Source of the DNA: Purpureocillium takamizusanense
Taxonomy: Eukaryota; Ascomycota; Sordariomycetes; Hypocreales; Ophiocordycipitaceae
Assembly (NCBI RefSeq): GCF_022605165.1
Contig: NC_063072.1
Coordinates: 1,674,001-1,738,000, forward strand
Length of the DNA: 64,000 bases
Direction: 5' to 3'
The notes below the pieces were generated by a model that did no database searches, was not told the origin of the DNA, and saw only the letters and a list, made by a program, of their open reading frames with translations. Below, piece by piece: positions 26,601 to 38,404 of the stretch. Each line of letters begins with the position of its first letter. The stretch's first letter is position 1. Position numbers and translations under genes: made by a program.

Positions 26601-28427
26601 CAACCACCCCTCCAGCTCCCCAAACCCGGCTGGGCACACCTCCCCTCGTCTGTCTTGCTCCGTCTCCCTGCGCTTCCCTTTCCAGGTCTTGTCCATCATC
26701 TTCTTCTCGACTCATCCGACAGCAAGCACTTCGTGGTTCACGTCCAAGGCTCCATTGTCTCGCTCCTCCTTAGTTACCCGGTTCACTAGGTCGTTTCTTG
26801 CTACCCGCCCGTGTCGCGAGCGACTCTGGAATCTTAGCATTTCACACTCGGTTCGCTCTTAACCCCTGGGCCCAAGCGGCAGCTTCCTTCATTCGTTTGA
26901 TTTGCTCTTTGGTAGGTCGGCGACGTCGACGTTTGGTTTGCTGTTGCGTTTGGTGAAGGAACGTTGTTTCAATCCGGCCCGGACCTTGCTTGGTACTTGG
27001 CACTTGTTTCTTTTGTCCTTGTCCGTCGTTGTCGTCTTTGGCACGGCCGGCAGCCACGGAGCACCCACTCACACCCAGTCAGTTGCCGGTCGTCCCCAGC
27101 CCTCGATCGGGCGCGAGCGCTGCACCGGACTCGAGCTTCCAGCATCGATCGCCTCGCCCAAAAAAAAAAGCCCCCCCCCCCCCGTTTCCGTGGCCCACTG
27201 CCCGCTGCCCGCAACGCCTAGCTTTATCTCGCCGCCATCCGCATTCCGTCCATACATGACTACCACCATCGAGATAGTTTGCATGCCTGCAACCCAGCCG
27301 GACTACCTACCTTACTTAGTTACACGTACATGCCATCTCTCGATCCATATGGTACCCTACTAGGATCGCCGGCTCCGTCAACGTGTGGAGGCGGAACAAA
27401 ACGCACGCCCCTTTGGCCTCACCCTTCCCACGTCACTGCGAATCAAGAACCCCACCGGCGCCGGCATACTACTACGACAATAGCAATAGTGCATACGAAG
27501 TACAAAGTTAGCAACACAAAGCGGCGGCGCAGCCAGCAGCAGCAGCAAGCAACAGCAGCAGCAGCAGCAGCAACCACCGCGACGGCAGCGGCGGCGGCGG
27601 CCGTGTCCTCCGCGTCCGTCTTCTTCGTTCCTGATCGGCCCCCCGGCAGGCGGATCATCAGGCCATTCTGCTATGATACCCGGGCGACTAGTGAAATCAA
27701 CAAGGCTCGGCCGTTTCTCCACCGTGGGACGGCGTCCGCTCCGGCTTCCCGACCCTGCTGCAGCCCGCACACCCCCTTGAGACTCGTCACCAGCTTGCCT
27801 TTGCTCTGCCCGATCCAGGAAGCGGCGCAGGGAGCAGACCCGCGCCTGATACCGAATAAGGCTACTGCCATTGCAGTCCTTGACTGCAGGGTGCCTCCAT
27901 CTCGCTCGCCATTATTTTTTTCTCTCTCGTGGACGCCCTGACAGCCATGCCCCAATGAGGTTGGCCCGGTTTGTCTGCAGTCCCATCCGCCCCCCCGCCC
28001 CGTCCGGAAGCCCATTGTTCTCGAGCTGGTCGTCACATCCAGCTTGCGGCCCGCAGTTGTTGATCCTGCCAGTTTTGGCACTACTCGTACTTACACCTGG
28101 CCTTGCAGCTGGCACCTTTATATCCAGCCGGTACGCCTAGGTACTCCTCCTCATCTTCCCCGTTCCACCCTTGTGCCCACTTTTCTGCCTTATTCACTTC
28201 ACTTGTCTGCGGCGCTTCAACGCACGCGCTCTCTCTCTCTCTCTTCTCTCTCTCTTTCTCACACACTTCACACTCCCTCGTTACGATTCCTTTCTTCTTT
28301 GTCTCGGGGCGAGGTGCGGCCGCTCACCAGCCTTGTCGCCTGCACCCGTCGCCGCAACTCGGCTAGCTGGCCCCAGCGTAGACACATCCCCCATGTTCAC
28401 TCGACGCGACACCAGGCTGTGTCAGTA
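26601..28427 (+). promoter_or_regulatory. Probable promoter and long pyrimidine-rich 5' leader of the 28.4-kb gene
   Basis: About 1.8 kb of CT-rich plus-strand sequence leads to the start at 28428-28431. It contains (CAG)n tracts at about 27532-27572, a C-run near 27170-27184 and a CT tract at 28229-28260. Several upstream ATGs with short frames are present, including 28044, which is in frame with the gene but reads through pyrimidine-rich sequence unlike coding DNA. Transcript start and any 5'-UTR introns cannot be fixed from sequence alone. Confidence 0.45.
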
Positions 28428-29993
28428 ATGATGCTCACCATCAAACAGCCTTCAGCTCCGTACGGCTACAAGTCCGTTCATGATCTGCCGACGCCTCCTG
28501 CCACTTCGCGGCCCTCCCCCCCCTTGAGCCACCAGGAGGTCGCTTATAAGCCGATTACGACTGTTTCCCGCGGCCACAGCCCGGTGAACCAGCTCATGTC
28601 GGCTCCCCATCGGGGCCTGCCCCCTCCGGCGGCCATGGCACTTCCTCCTCAGCAACCCCCTCCAGCAGCCAATGTCCCTTCTCAGCCGCCGCACCACAGC
28701 CAGCCTCATGGCCCGTTGGCCCACGCTCCTCCTCCGCCCGGACAGGCATGGACGACGCTCCCGCCTCCGCCGCAACAATGGCAAGGAGCCGAGGAGTCGA
28801 TGAGGAACTGGCTCCTGGCAAGGGCGGAGGAGGAGAAGACGAAGCAGGAGGAAGAGAAGACAAGGCAAGAGAGCCTGCGTTTGGAGCAGCGGCGGGTCGA
28901 GATGGACATTCTACGAGCCTCGCTTGGCGGAGGCATCCCGCCGCCAATGGTCCCTTTGGTGTTTGCGGGCATGGGAGCCGGTGGCACATTACCACAGGCG
29001 GCCCTTGAATGGGCACAACAGTTTATGCAACCATCTCAGGGCCAGTATCCTCAGCTGCCTCCGCCTCAACGCCAGCATTCGCCAGATCACCACCAACGTG
29101 AAGCTCCACCACACCCGCCAGGGCAGTATCAGGCGCCGCCATCCGCGGCTCCAGCACAAGCGCACGCAACAGGGCCATATGGACAATTCCCTGGATCCCC
29201 AACCAGGCCGAGGGGTCAGACCGTGAGCGGCGTCGCCGGTCGACCAATGGCGCCTTTGCCCGGCGCAGGCGGAAATCCACAACAGCCCTCGCAAGCCAGC
29301 GCAGCGCCGATACCGCCGTACCAGACTCAGGGGCAGGCGACGCAGCAAGACACGAGCCCGTCCATCTACTTCCACCATTGGCAACCACCGACTTCGCAGG
29401 CAGGGAGCAGCAGCTCGAACAGACCGGGAACTCCGTCTGGTTCGTCTAAGACTAAGAGAAAGCGAGACTCGCTGTAGGCTAACTAAAGCTCTGGGGTGAT
29501 AGGCGAGGCACACAGGAAGCGAAAATCAGCAGGGTCGCAATATCCCGTGCAATCATCTACTGACGCTCGATTGCGATCTCCTCCGCCCTTTATACAAAGC
29601 AACCTATCGAATCCCCCTCCTGCGAGGAAGATGCACAAGCGCCAAAGGAGCGATGCCTCGTGGTATCGGCCCGCCGGCCCGGGCCAACTCGAAGAGGCGG
29701 ACCGGAGGACGCGCGCTCTGACGCCTCACGGAGATGTGGGCGGCGAATCATCACGGGATGCACACGGTGGGGACAAGAAACACTCGGTGTCCGCAATGCT
29801 TTCGCAGGAACCCTTGGGACCGGCTTCCCATGAAGGTTCACGATCTTATTTCCATTCCACCCATCCAGGGGGGTCATCACTGAGTCGACATCGCGAGGAC
29901 GAAGGCGCGCTACGAGAGCGGCCGTTGACGCCTAAGGGCCGCGAGCCACAAGGGCGTGGTGGAGCTGCTGGCTCAGCCGAATCAGACCAGTGA
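28428..29993 (+). CDS. Pro/Gln-rich, probably nuclear protein of unknown function
   Basis: The proposed start is ATGATG at 28428/28431, where the translation changes from leader-like Ser/Leu/Arg sequence to MLTIKQPSAPYGYKSVHDLP. Exon 1 runs 28428-29439 and exon 2 29503-29993, giving about 500 residues. The 63-bp intron has a weak donor gttcgt but a well placed branch gctaac 20 nt before the acceptor gatag, and both phases agree. Features in order: Pro-rich segment; charged Glu/Lys/Arg/Gln coiled coil about 120-165; GGGIPPPMVPLVFAGMG-type hydrophobic segment about 167-190; then a long Pro/Gln/Ser-rich disordered region with basic RKRKS/KRQRS clusters that look like nuclear localisation signals. 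If exon 1 instead ran to the TAG at 29475, a KTKRKRDSL end would result. I do not recognise the family, but the coil-plus-hydrophobic block looks conserved rather than random. A scaffold or transcriptional-regulator role is only inference. Confidence 0.65.
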
Positions 29994-32900
29994 AGGGGCC
30001 TCGTGCGCTGGACGGTCCGTGCCGCGGACTGGCACGAAGCGACCAGAATCCTGGCCGCCATGGGCATGACTCTCATCGACCTTAGACTTGATGTGACGAG
30101 GTTGTCGCAGCCTTTTTTTTTTTTGGGTTCTAAGGGGTTTGTCTAGCTTGTACTGGATCATCAGTGGATATGCCTGACGACTGCATGCGCATTTTCCTAG
30201 GACGATCTCTCTCGATTTACTTTGTCTCGGTTTTCTTTTTCAGGCATGGTTGTGCAAGAGGCTTGGGACGGGTGGAGGGGCAGAGCAGAAGACCTAGGAC
30301 AGGGCAGGGCAGGGAATCGAAAATCGACTTGACTGTCATGGCAACCCGCAGGAGCTTCACTGTTTCATTCTAGCTTTGGCACGCGTTGGGATCACAGGAC
30401 CGAGCGTGGGACCCAATGGGTCGACTGCTACGAGACGGGCTCCGAGGAGACGGCGTACGTTACCCGTTTGTTTGAGCGTGATGATGCAAAAAGGGCCGGG
30501 TGTTTTGTTGTTAGTATGAGGTGTACTTTGGTAACTAACCACGGCGGGACGGTACAGCGTGGTACCCTCTTAGACAAGAAGGCGGCGGAGGCGGCGGCTG
30601 TGATGGATGTCGAACCGGGCGTGGCGTGGACAGCGGGTTCAGCCACAACGAGAGGCCTCAAGGCGATAGTCCCCAGGATGTGGGGGTGAAATGAAGCAGT
30701 CCTTGCAATCTGCCGCGCGCAATACTCGTCGTGCTGTATTTTGTGACAAAGACGCGGCACAGAAGAGGAGAGGTTGTGTTGCTGGGTCGCGGAGATGGCA
30801 CAGAGACATGGGGCTGGCTGGGGCTGGGCTTGGCTGGGCATCAGCCTCGCCCAAAGCAGGGAGGGCGAGAGCCGTTGCGTGTTGGTACAGAGAGGGGTTC
30901 GTCTCGATGTGGAATGGGAGGCGATGATGAAACGAGGCAAGGCCTGCGGTCGAAATCAGTTTCCCAAAGGGTCGCACAGGTTGACGGACAGAGAAGAAAG
31001 AATAAGAGAGACAAGCCACGAGCGGCAGGGGTTCGAGACCAAGACGACCCCACGAACGGGTCCCCACAAGGTGAGGAAGGCTGAAGGAGGCGATTGCGGC
31101 AAATAAATCAGAAAGGGCAAATGGTAACAGGGGAGGGGGGGGGGGGGGCGACACGACAGGGCCGGGGTGGGGAGAGTCTGGCTGTTGTGCTTTCTTTTTT
31201 CTGTTTTTCTCCCGTTGTTGGATGCTAGGCGCGTGTTGGAGGGGGCCGGAGGCGGTGGTCCTGCAATATCAGATGGAAGAAGGATGGAGGGGGGGAGGAG
31301 GAGCAGGGGTGGCTCGTGGCCCGGGAAGGGGGGTAGGTGTGTTGGTGTGAGAGTGGGTGTGTGTCTGAGGGGGCGGCGGCGGCGGAGGAGGAGGCCCAGG
31401 GTGGTGGGATGGGATCGTGGGTGGTGATGATGCATCGGAGGGGAAGGAAGGAGCAGGACGGAATGGGCGGGCGCGCGGGCGGGCGGCTTAGGCGTGGCAG
31501 CCGCCCCAGCCCCCCCCCCCCCCGGGGGGGCGCCGATGACCGTCATGCCGCCCGCCCGACTGTCTGGCCCGTTTCAAGCCCTGCCGAGACTTGACGAGAG
31601 TGTGTGCATCTATCTACATTGCACTACAGCACGGTCGGTACTGTACTGTACGTATCATGTTGGCGCGTAATGAGGGCTTTGTTGTTTGAGATGAGCGGCG
31701 GAGAAGGAGAGAGAGAGAGAGAGAGAGAGAGCGAGCTAGCGAGACATGGTGTTTGAGGCTGCTCGCGTGCTCACGGCAGCCGTGCCGCCGGGCATGTTCG
31801 CTCGCCCGCGCGCGCGTTCACGCATCGAGCGTTGCATACCATACGGTCTATATTAGCCACTAGCAAGAACAAAGAGTCAAAGAAAGAAAAAAGGCGTCGT
31901 CCGGCAATAGTCGTCGCAGGCGTCGTGCCGTGCCGTGCCGTACCTACATATGTGCATGTATGCACGTGTACGTATACGTGTGTACGACGTACCATATATT
32001 ATCGATGCTATTTATTTCCTCACTTCTGTCCCGTGGATAAAAGGGGTGGGGGGAGGAGAGGGGAGCTGTGTGGTGCGAGGCGCGCTTTCTTCCGGCACGT
32101 GCATATATCGTACAGCAGATTTAAGTATGCACGAATAGTCGGATAGGAGACGGTTCCGGCATACAAAACGAATTGATGTATCTTGGGCAGTATACGGATG
32201 GACGCGCGATTGTGTGTCATGTGGCATGGTATGTACACAGGCGCCCCCGTCTCCATTGCCTCCTTTTTGAGTCAGTCTGCCTGCCCATGCCATCGTCGTT
32301 GACATGTTTTCGTCCATGGTGCTTGCTGCAGGTGAGCCCTTCGGACGGATTGTGCGGCACTCACCACTGGGGGGGGGGACCCGAACGCGTGCGACGCACG
32401 CGAGCATGACAGGGCCCTGGCGAGACGGAGGAGGCGCCGAGCGGTGAGGAAGTGGGAGGGAGGGAGGGAGGGAGGGAGGAAGAAGGTTTGGTTGGCCATT
32501 CCGCGCTTGAGAAGGGACATAGACATACATGTGTAGTACAGCAGTACCTACCTACCTACATACATGCACGCATAGAGCAGGGTGGGACACTGCATGCGTG
32601 TTGCTGTGGTTGTTGTGGCTGGTTGTTGTTTATGCCGTGGTATGCACACACATATACATGGCTAAACTGTACATACGTAGTATGCCAATAGGCCGACGTA
32701 CGAAATGCATCATTGTACGTAGTTGGATGCCTACCTACCTAGGTAGGTAGGGAGGCAGGAACTCCGTTCTGCGTGGGGTAGTACGTGGTGCTTTCTACAA
32801 CGGCACGCCGCACGTGGAGCGCTGCTGGCAAATTGTCCTGCCCCAAAAGCTACACGGCGAGCACATTCGATGGAGGACCGAGGCGCGAGTAGTAACTTAG

Positions 32901-33784
32901 TACTGTGCGGCTCTCGAGGGAATGCAACCGGAATGTCGGCAATCCTACGACTCATCTGGGTTTCGGCATCCGAAACGGTGAGGCCCAGAGAGATGGGCAG
33001 AGGGATGCGGCGCAGACGAAGGATGAGGTGGTGGTGGTGGTCCACCCAGGTTAGGCAGGGGAAGGGAACTTGGAAGGGGGAATGGGGAAGAGCAACAGCA
33101 GATGCCCACAGGGGGGAGGGTCGGGGAGTGGGGGTTGCGGTGGAAAAGGAATTGAAGAGAGGGGGGTGTAGGAGAGTTGAAGGCCTGCCTCCTCATCAGA
33201 GACAGACCGTTTCGCCTGTCTGTCGTTTTTATCCGCTTTGGGGTTGTGAGGCTGGAAGGGGGCGGCGCTGGTTGGATGGTGCTGTTTGGCGGGGCAGGCG
33301 GGCGGGCGGACGAGCCGGGGGGGAGAATGTCTCGGAACCTTTTTGCGGGCATGATGCTTAATATAGCAGCAGGACCAGCAGCAGGAGCAGGAGCAATCAA
33401 CATGTAGTTACCACCCACCCACCACCACCACCACCATCACTGCTCGGAACAGCAACAGCAGCAGCAACAACAGCGGCGACAATGATGAACGGGCATTGCA
33501 TTTCAAGCTGCGGGCACAATAGCTACTGTACCGTATACTGTAGAGGTAATATACCCACTACCTTGCGTACGTACGTACCTACTCTACAATCATGGACTTG
33601 GCGTGTGCCTCCGTCCGTACGAGCATGAATTCACATTGAATGTACAGTATACGTACGTACGTAGGCACTACGTAGGTCATAGATGGGCAAGGACACGCAC
33701 GCACGCACGGATGCATGCATACATGCAGTCAGTCTGCAGTCAGTCTGCAGTCTGCTTCCCGTCTGCGGGCAGCAGGGGGACGAA

Positions 33785-33807
33785 ACACACACACACACAC
33801 ACACACA
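33785..33807. repeat. (CA)n microsatellite
   Basis: An uninterrupted AC/CA dinucleotide tract of about 11 units, followed about 140 bp later by an alternating CG tract (33946-33962). Both are capable of Z-DNA. No gene adjoins them. Confidence 0.9.
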
Positions 33808-35825
33808 GAAAAACACCGGACGACAGACAGCGGGAGAAGAAGCCAGCCCCCGCCAAAAAGACGAATGGAAAGAGGAAAGTCTCCGACGGCGCGGCGCGGG
33901 GAGGCGCACATGCAGGCAAATGAAATGATGCGACCCCGGTGCACACGCGCGCGCGCGCGCGCAAGGGAGGGAGAAGGGCCCGTTGATCAGCAATAACAGC
34001 CGGCACCAGCATGAGGGGGGGCATTGGATAGAGAGTTGTGATCGTAATACAACTCGCAAAGGTAAACTCGGTACTTGGCACACACAAATGGACATTACGT
34101 ATGGATGGATGGCACCCACCCATCCGCTCACTCACTCGAGGCAAGGAAGGGAGTTGGAGGGGGGCATGGACGGGTCGAGCGACCACGCTGCATAATACTT
34201 GCACACGTGTCGGCGTCGGGCCGGCGGCGGCGCGGGGCAGCGACAACGGACAAAACAAAAAAGAAACTACTGTATAACTGTACTACTGCATGTTTCGCGT
34301 GCCTGGCGCGTTCCTGACTGCGTGGCCGCCATGTTGGTCGGGGCGCTATCTTGTGCTCGCCTTTCTTTTTCTTCTTCTCCTTGTCCTCCCCCCTCCGCCC
34401 CCCCGCCGCCCGGGCCCCTCCCCCCACCAGCCCTGTATTTTTTGCTTTTTCCGTCTTGCTTGTCTTGGCGTTTGACAACGTTTCTCGTGTGTCTGGCTCT
34501 TCTTCTTTTCTTTTTTGCTTTTTCCTTTCTTTTCTGAGACCGTTCTAGCCGGTTGGCGGGGGGGGGGGGCTTAGGCGAACTGCACGTCGCAGAGCCGCAG
34601 AACACCACTACCAAAAGGGCCCCCGATGCACTCGCAGCGCGGCGGTGTGTATCCGTAGGTCAGGCACCTAGTACTAGGTACCTTCCTAGGCACCTACTCT
34701 ACTCCACGAAAGAGTCATTCCTGTGTACGTACGACATCGTACTGACTAATAAGTCACTGGTAGACCTAAGAAAGCGCATCGAGAGGCGGCGGCATGCGCG
34801 TGCGCGAGAGAGAGAGAGAGAGAGAGAAAACACTGCACGTGCAATGCACGCACCGTGCCATGTGCACCTTTCTCCCGCGTAGATAAAGTCCATGGCGATA
34901 TACATGCAAGAAATATGATGTGCAATAAGACCTGGGTAGGTATAACGCTAAACCCGCAAGTAAAAAAAAAAAGTACCTAATTACCCGACCGACGACGAAC
35001 AGGCATGCCATGCCATGAACCGTTCATTATCCAAACAGACAATTGACTGGGTGGTCCCTCTTGTGCAGTACGTAGTTGGCACGTAGTACTACTGGAGTAA
35101 CGGCAAGAAAAGAAGAAAAAAAAAGAAAATAAGCCACGGACAGGGAAAAGAGGCGCGCACACATGACAATACCGATGACATGTGTGTGTGTCGAATCCCG
35201 CGTGGGGGCTTGTCTGCTCCTTCTGCGCCTCCCGCTCTTGTCGTCCACGGAGTCGTTCCAGTCCTCGGCGGTGGCACCTGGCTGTGTCCACAGAGACATA
35301 CGGAAGAACTAGAAGAACCCCCGTCCTGGCGAGTAGTACGTATAGTGCAGCACCTGTACTGTAAGTACCTCTGTATGGGAGCATTATTGTAGAGAATTTG
35401 GAATGGGCTCAAACAAGCCACACACGCGCGCGGCTCCTGCTTCCCCCCTCGTTCCAAACCCCCACGCCCTTGTGTGTGTGTGTCTCTCTCTCTCTCTCTC
35501 TATCTTCTTTCCCCCAGATCAGCCCAGATACACAAGGTACCTAGGTAGTACTTTCGTATATAGCACGTAAGGTATGTACATACTGTACTACGTATCCGTC
35601 TTGGTTCCCTAGTTAGTTTACGCAAAACACCAATGATACTACATGATATATATAGCATGGCATGGCATGGCATACATAGGTATGCACTTTACATGCTCCG
35701 TGAGCGAGCTTGGCGTCCACTGCTTGCTTGCTTACCACCACCACCGTGCCATTGACAATGCAGCGCAGTAGCGATACGACGGTAGTACCGCGTGCCCATA
35801 TATGTATGCACTAGGTACCTATGTA

Positions 35826-35845
35826 ACGTACGTACGTACGTACGT
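35826..35845. repeat. (ACGT)5 tetranucleotide repeat
   Basis: Five perfect ACGT units, each self-complementary, so the tract is a 20-bp palindrome. It is immediately preceded by a GGTACCTATGTA micro-repeat typical of the gene-poor DNA in this window. Confidence 0.9.
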
Positions 35846-37254
35846 AGTGTACAGTAATGCGCCGAAGCAGCAGCATGTAGGGCCCAATTCGTCCCATGGC
35901 GGCGGGCAGCAGGGAAGGGGTGAGTGAAGAAGAAGAGGGAGTGAGTGCACGGGTGGAAGCCGAAAGAGGGGGGGGCAGGGGGAAGAGTCGTTGGCGGAAC
36001 CTTTACTTACTCCACGTGCGAAGCTTGACAGCGCCCGTGCAAAAAAAAAAAAGTGCAAAGAGGGCACCGACCGACACACAAACGCGCGCGCTCTTACTAG
36101 CTGACGCATAAATGCACAGACACGGCACAGAGTGTGCGTTGCTGGTGACGTGAGAACTGGTCCTTGACGTGGCCTTGAGTGGTTTCCCTTTGTATAGTTG
36201 CCGTTATCCGTCCTCCGGGGGAGACCCCGGATGAAATGGGCCAGGGAGAAAGAGAAGCATCGGCGTCAACCCCCCCTCCTTACTCTTGGCAGAGAAGCGA
36301 GCGATGAAAGAACGACAGCCGCAACATGACAACAACGACAACAGCAACGACAACGACACCGCGGCCGACGCAACACCACAACACCACGATAGATAGCTGG
36401 CCGGCCCGAACGCCGCCGCCACTGAGTGACAGGGACGGCTGGGAGAGACCAGGGGCAGAATCAAACCTCCCCGCCCATCGTGAACCAGCCAGCCCACGCC
36501 TTCTTCATCATCGTCCCATTTTCCCAGGTCACACAGCATACAGTACATACATGCACGCCGCCACTGACTGCCCTCCGCCCTTCGCCCCCCCCCCCCCCCT
36601 TCCTTCCTTCCTTCCCACTCCCAACTCCCCCTCCGTTCCATCCCCCAATGTCACTGTCGTGGGGGGCCTGCACGGTCCCGTCATACAGTCGTGGCCGATG
36701 ACATGATGATGGCCGGCGGCGGCGGCGGCGGCGGCGGTGTTGTTGTCGTTGTTGCTGTTGCTGCTGTTGGTGATGGTTACGTCTTACGAAAGTGTGTTGT
36801 GGTTGTTGGTGGTGCTGCTACTGCTGCTGCTGCCGCGGTGGTAGTGGTGGTGGTGGCGGCGTCCCTTGCAATCCCAACTTGCATGGGCCGTGGACCACGG
36901 TTTATTACTTACTGTATTCGGTATGCATCAGCGTGCGGCGTCTCTCAGCCCAGCGTCACCCTAATGATCCTCAGCCCAGTAATGAATGACACACACGCAT
37001 GTGCACAGCCCGTGCGTGCGTGCGTGGGCTCTCCCGTCCCGCCCCCACGAACGCACGAGGGCAAAGCACCTCCTCGTGATGCTGTTGCTGTTGCTGTTGC
37101 TGTTGCGGCTGCTGTTGTTGTTGTTGCTGATCCCCCCAGCCTCCCTCTCAAAACAAAGCGAACCAACTCAAACAGCACAGAGAGCCCCATCACACGAGTG
37201 CTGTACCAGCCCTATCCCTCAGCTTCAGCTTCCGTTTCTCGCCGACGACGACGA

Positions 37255-37280
37255 CGGCGGCGGCGGCGGCGGCGGCGGCG
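37255..37280. repeat. (CGG)n trinucleotide repeat
   Basis: GAC units pass into about eight CGG units in a gene-free region. Translated frames through it give poly-Arg or poly-Gly, which explains the long spurious open frames here. Confidence 0.9.
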
Positions 37281-38404
37281 CATGGACCAGGCCAGTCCCT
37301 CCTGCTCTTCCTCCCCCCTGCCATCTGTGCCCCCTCTTCGCCTCCGGGACGCCAAGCACCTCCGTTGAAGTATGCATTGTCCAATCGCCTGCGCCGAGAA
37401 GCATTCCATGCCACGTCCTTCGCCTAGTATTGCGACCTTGGCAGGCTCGTGCCGTCTTGCGCTGGCCGGCTGCTCGAGCAGCGCGCGCGCAGTCGTATGT
37501 GCGTAGCCAGGCCTCGTCGCTCCATCAAGATACTGACCATGAGGCACGTACCTTGAGCCTTCCGTGCGCATGGGCGTGCGAGTGCACGCGCCCTGGTGCT
37601 GGGCCGCCATACCTCATCCGACTCCATCAGGTCATCAGGTCGGTGCTGCCATGCGCCGGCCCCTCGGTCAACCATTCCACGGTCCGTATGGCGGTTGGGT
37701 CGGTGTTCTTCGTCATAAGGCGATTCCACGACTTGATATGCGGCCAAGAGTCTCCGCAGCTCCTTCGTAATGTAAACTCCATGTTGGAAATGTCACGGTA
37801 CAACACCATTCAGGGGATGATGCGTCCCTTTCGCACAAGGCAGGGCCGGTTCGGTCTGGTTTCTCGACATGTTGAACATTGATGTTCCTATCCCTTGCCC
37901 GGCCACAGGGCCGCGGCTCGATAAGAGCGATTAGGCTATCATACTAAGAATATCGAGGTAAACATGCAATATAACGTCATGGTATTGTGAAAGGGGTATA
38001 CGCAAAGGGCGAGGAATTACCATCCCGCTCCGTCTTGAGAAAAGGGAAACCGACGCGACAGGATGACCCATGCATCCATCTACTGGTCCTGCCTGCCCGT
38101 CCATCTAAAACCATTGGGGGAAAGAAGATAAAGGAAAAAGGAGTGCGCGCTACGCGTTTTTGTCCGCGCGTAAATCGGGTATCGGTTAACTGAAGAGTCG
38201 TAGGGGAATCAAAGAAAGGGAAGGAAAGCACAGAGAAATAGTGCTTGGGTGAAGCCGAAGAGACCCCGTGCCGAACCAAAGTAGCCCAGAGAAGTAAAGT
38301 ATCCCGTCGCCGTCGCAGTCCTGATATAAGTCGAAGTAGCATTCCTCATGGTTGGTCGTGTACAAGCGGATATGTTAAAGAGACCACAGCGGCAAGCAAG
38401 CTTG

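Larger units (their letters stand above)
29994..38404. other. 8.4-kb microsatellite-rich gene desert
   Basis: No gene is supportable on either strand. The region carries many simple tracts: (GA)n 31707-31731, a G-run near 31135-31148, a C-run beside a G-run at about 31510-31530, (GGGA)n about 32457-32478, (CA)n 33785-33807, (CG)n 33946-33962, (GA)n 34806-34827, CT tracts about 35485-35500, (ACGT)n 35826-35845, (CTTC)n about 36599-36615, and (CGG)n near 36717-36735 and 37255-37280. Between them lie TACCTAGGTA-type micro-repeats (for example 32731-32751, 34671-34700, 35535-35550). Open frames here are repeat artefacts. The final few hundred bases are the 3' flank of the TBC gene. Confidence 0.55.

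Noticed and set aside
28044..28427. In-frame N-terminal extension of the Pro/Gln-rich protein
   Set aside because: The extension is translated from a CT-rich leader (Ser/Leu repeats). The shift to conserved-looking sequence occurs exactly at the ATGATG at 28428.
31029..31040. Sequence resembling a tRNA T-loop/B-box (GGTTCGAGACC)
   Set aside because: No matching A-box, acceptor stem or cloverleaf could be formed around it. No tRNA gene was found in the window.
36691..37368. Gly/Val/Ala- and Arg-rich open frame
   Set aside because: A product of GGC, GTT and CGG trinucleotide repeats.
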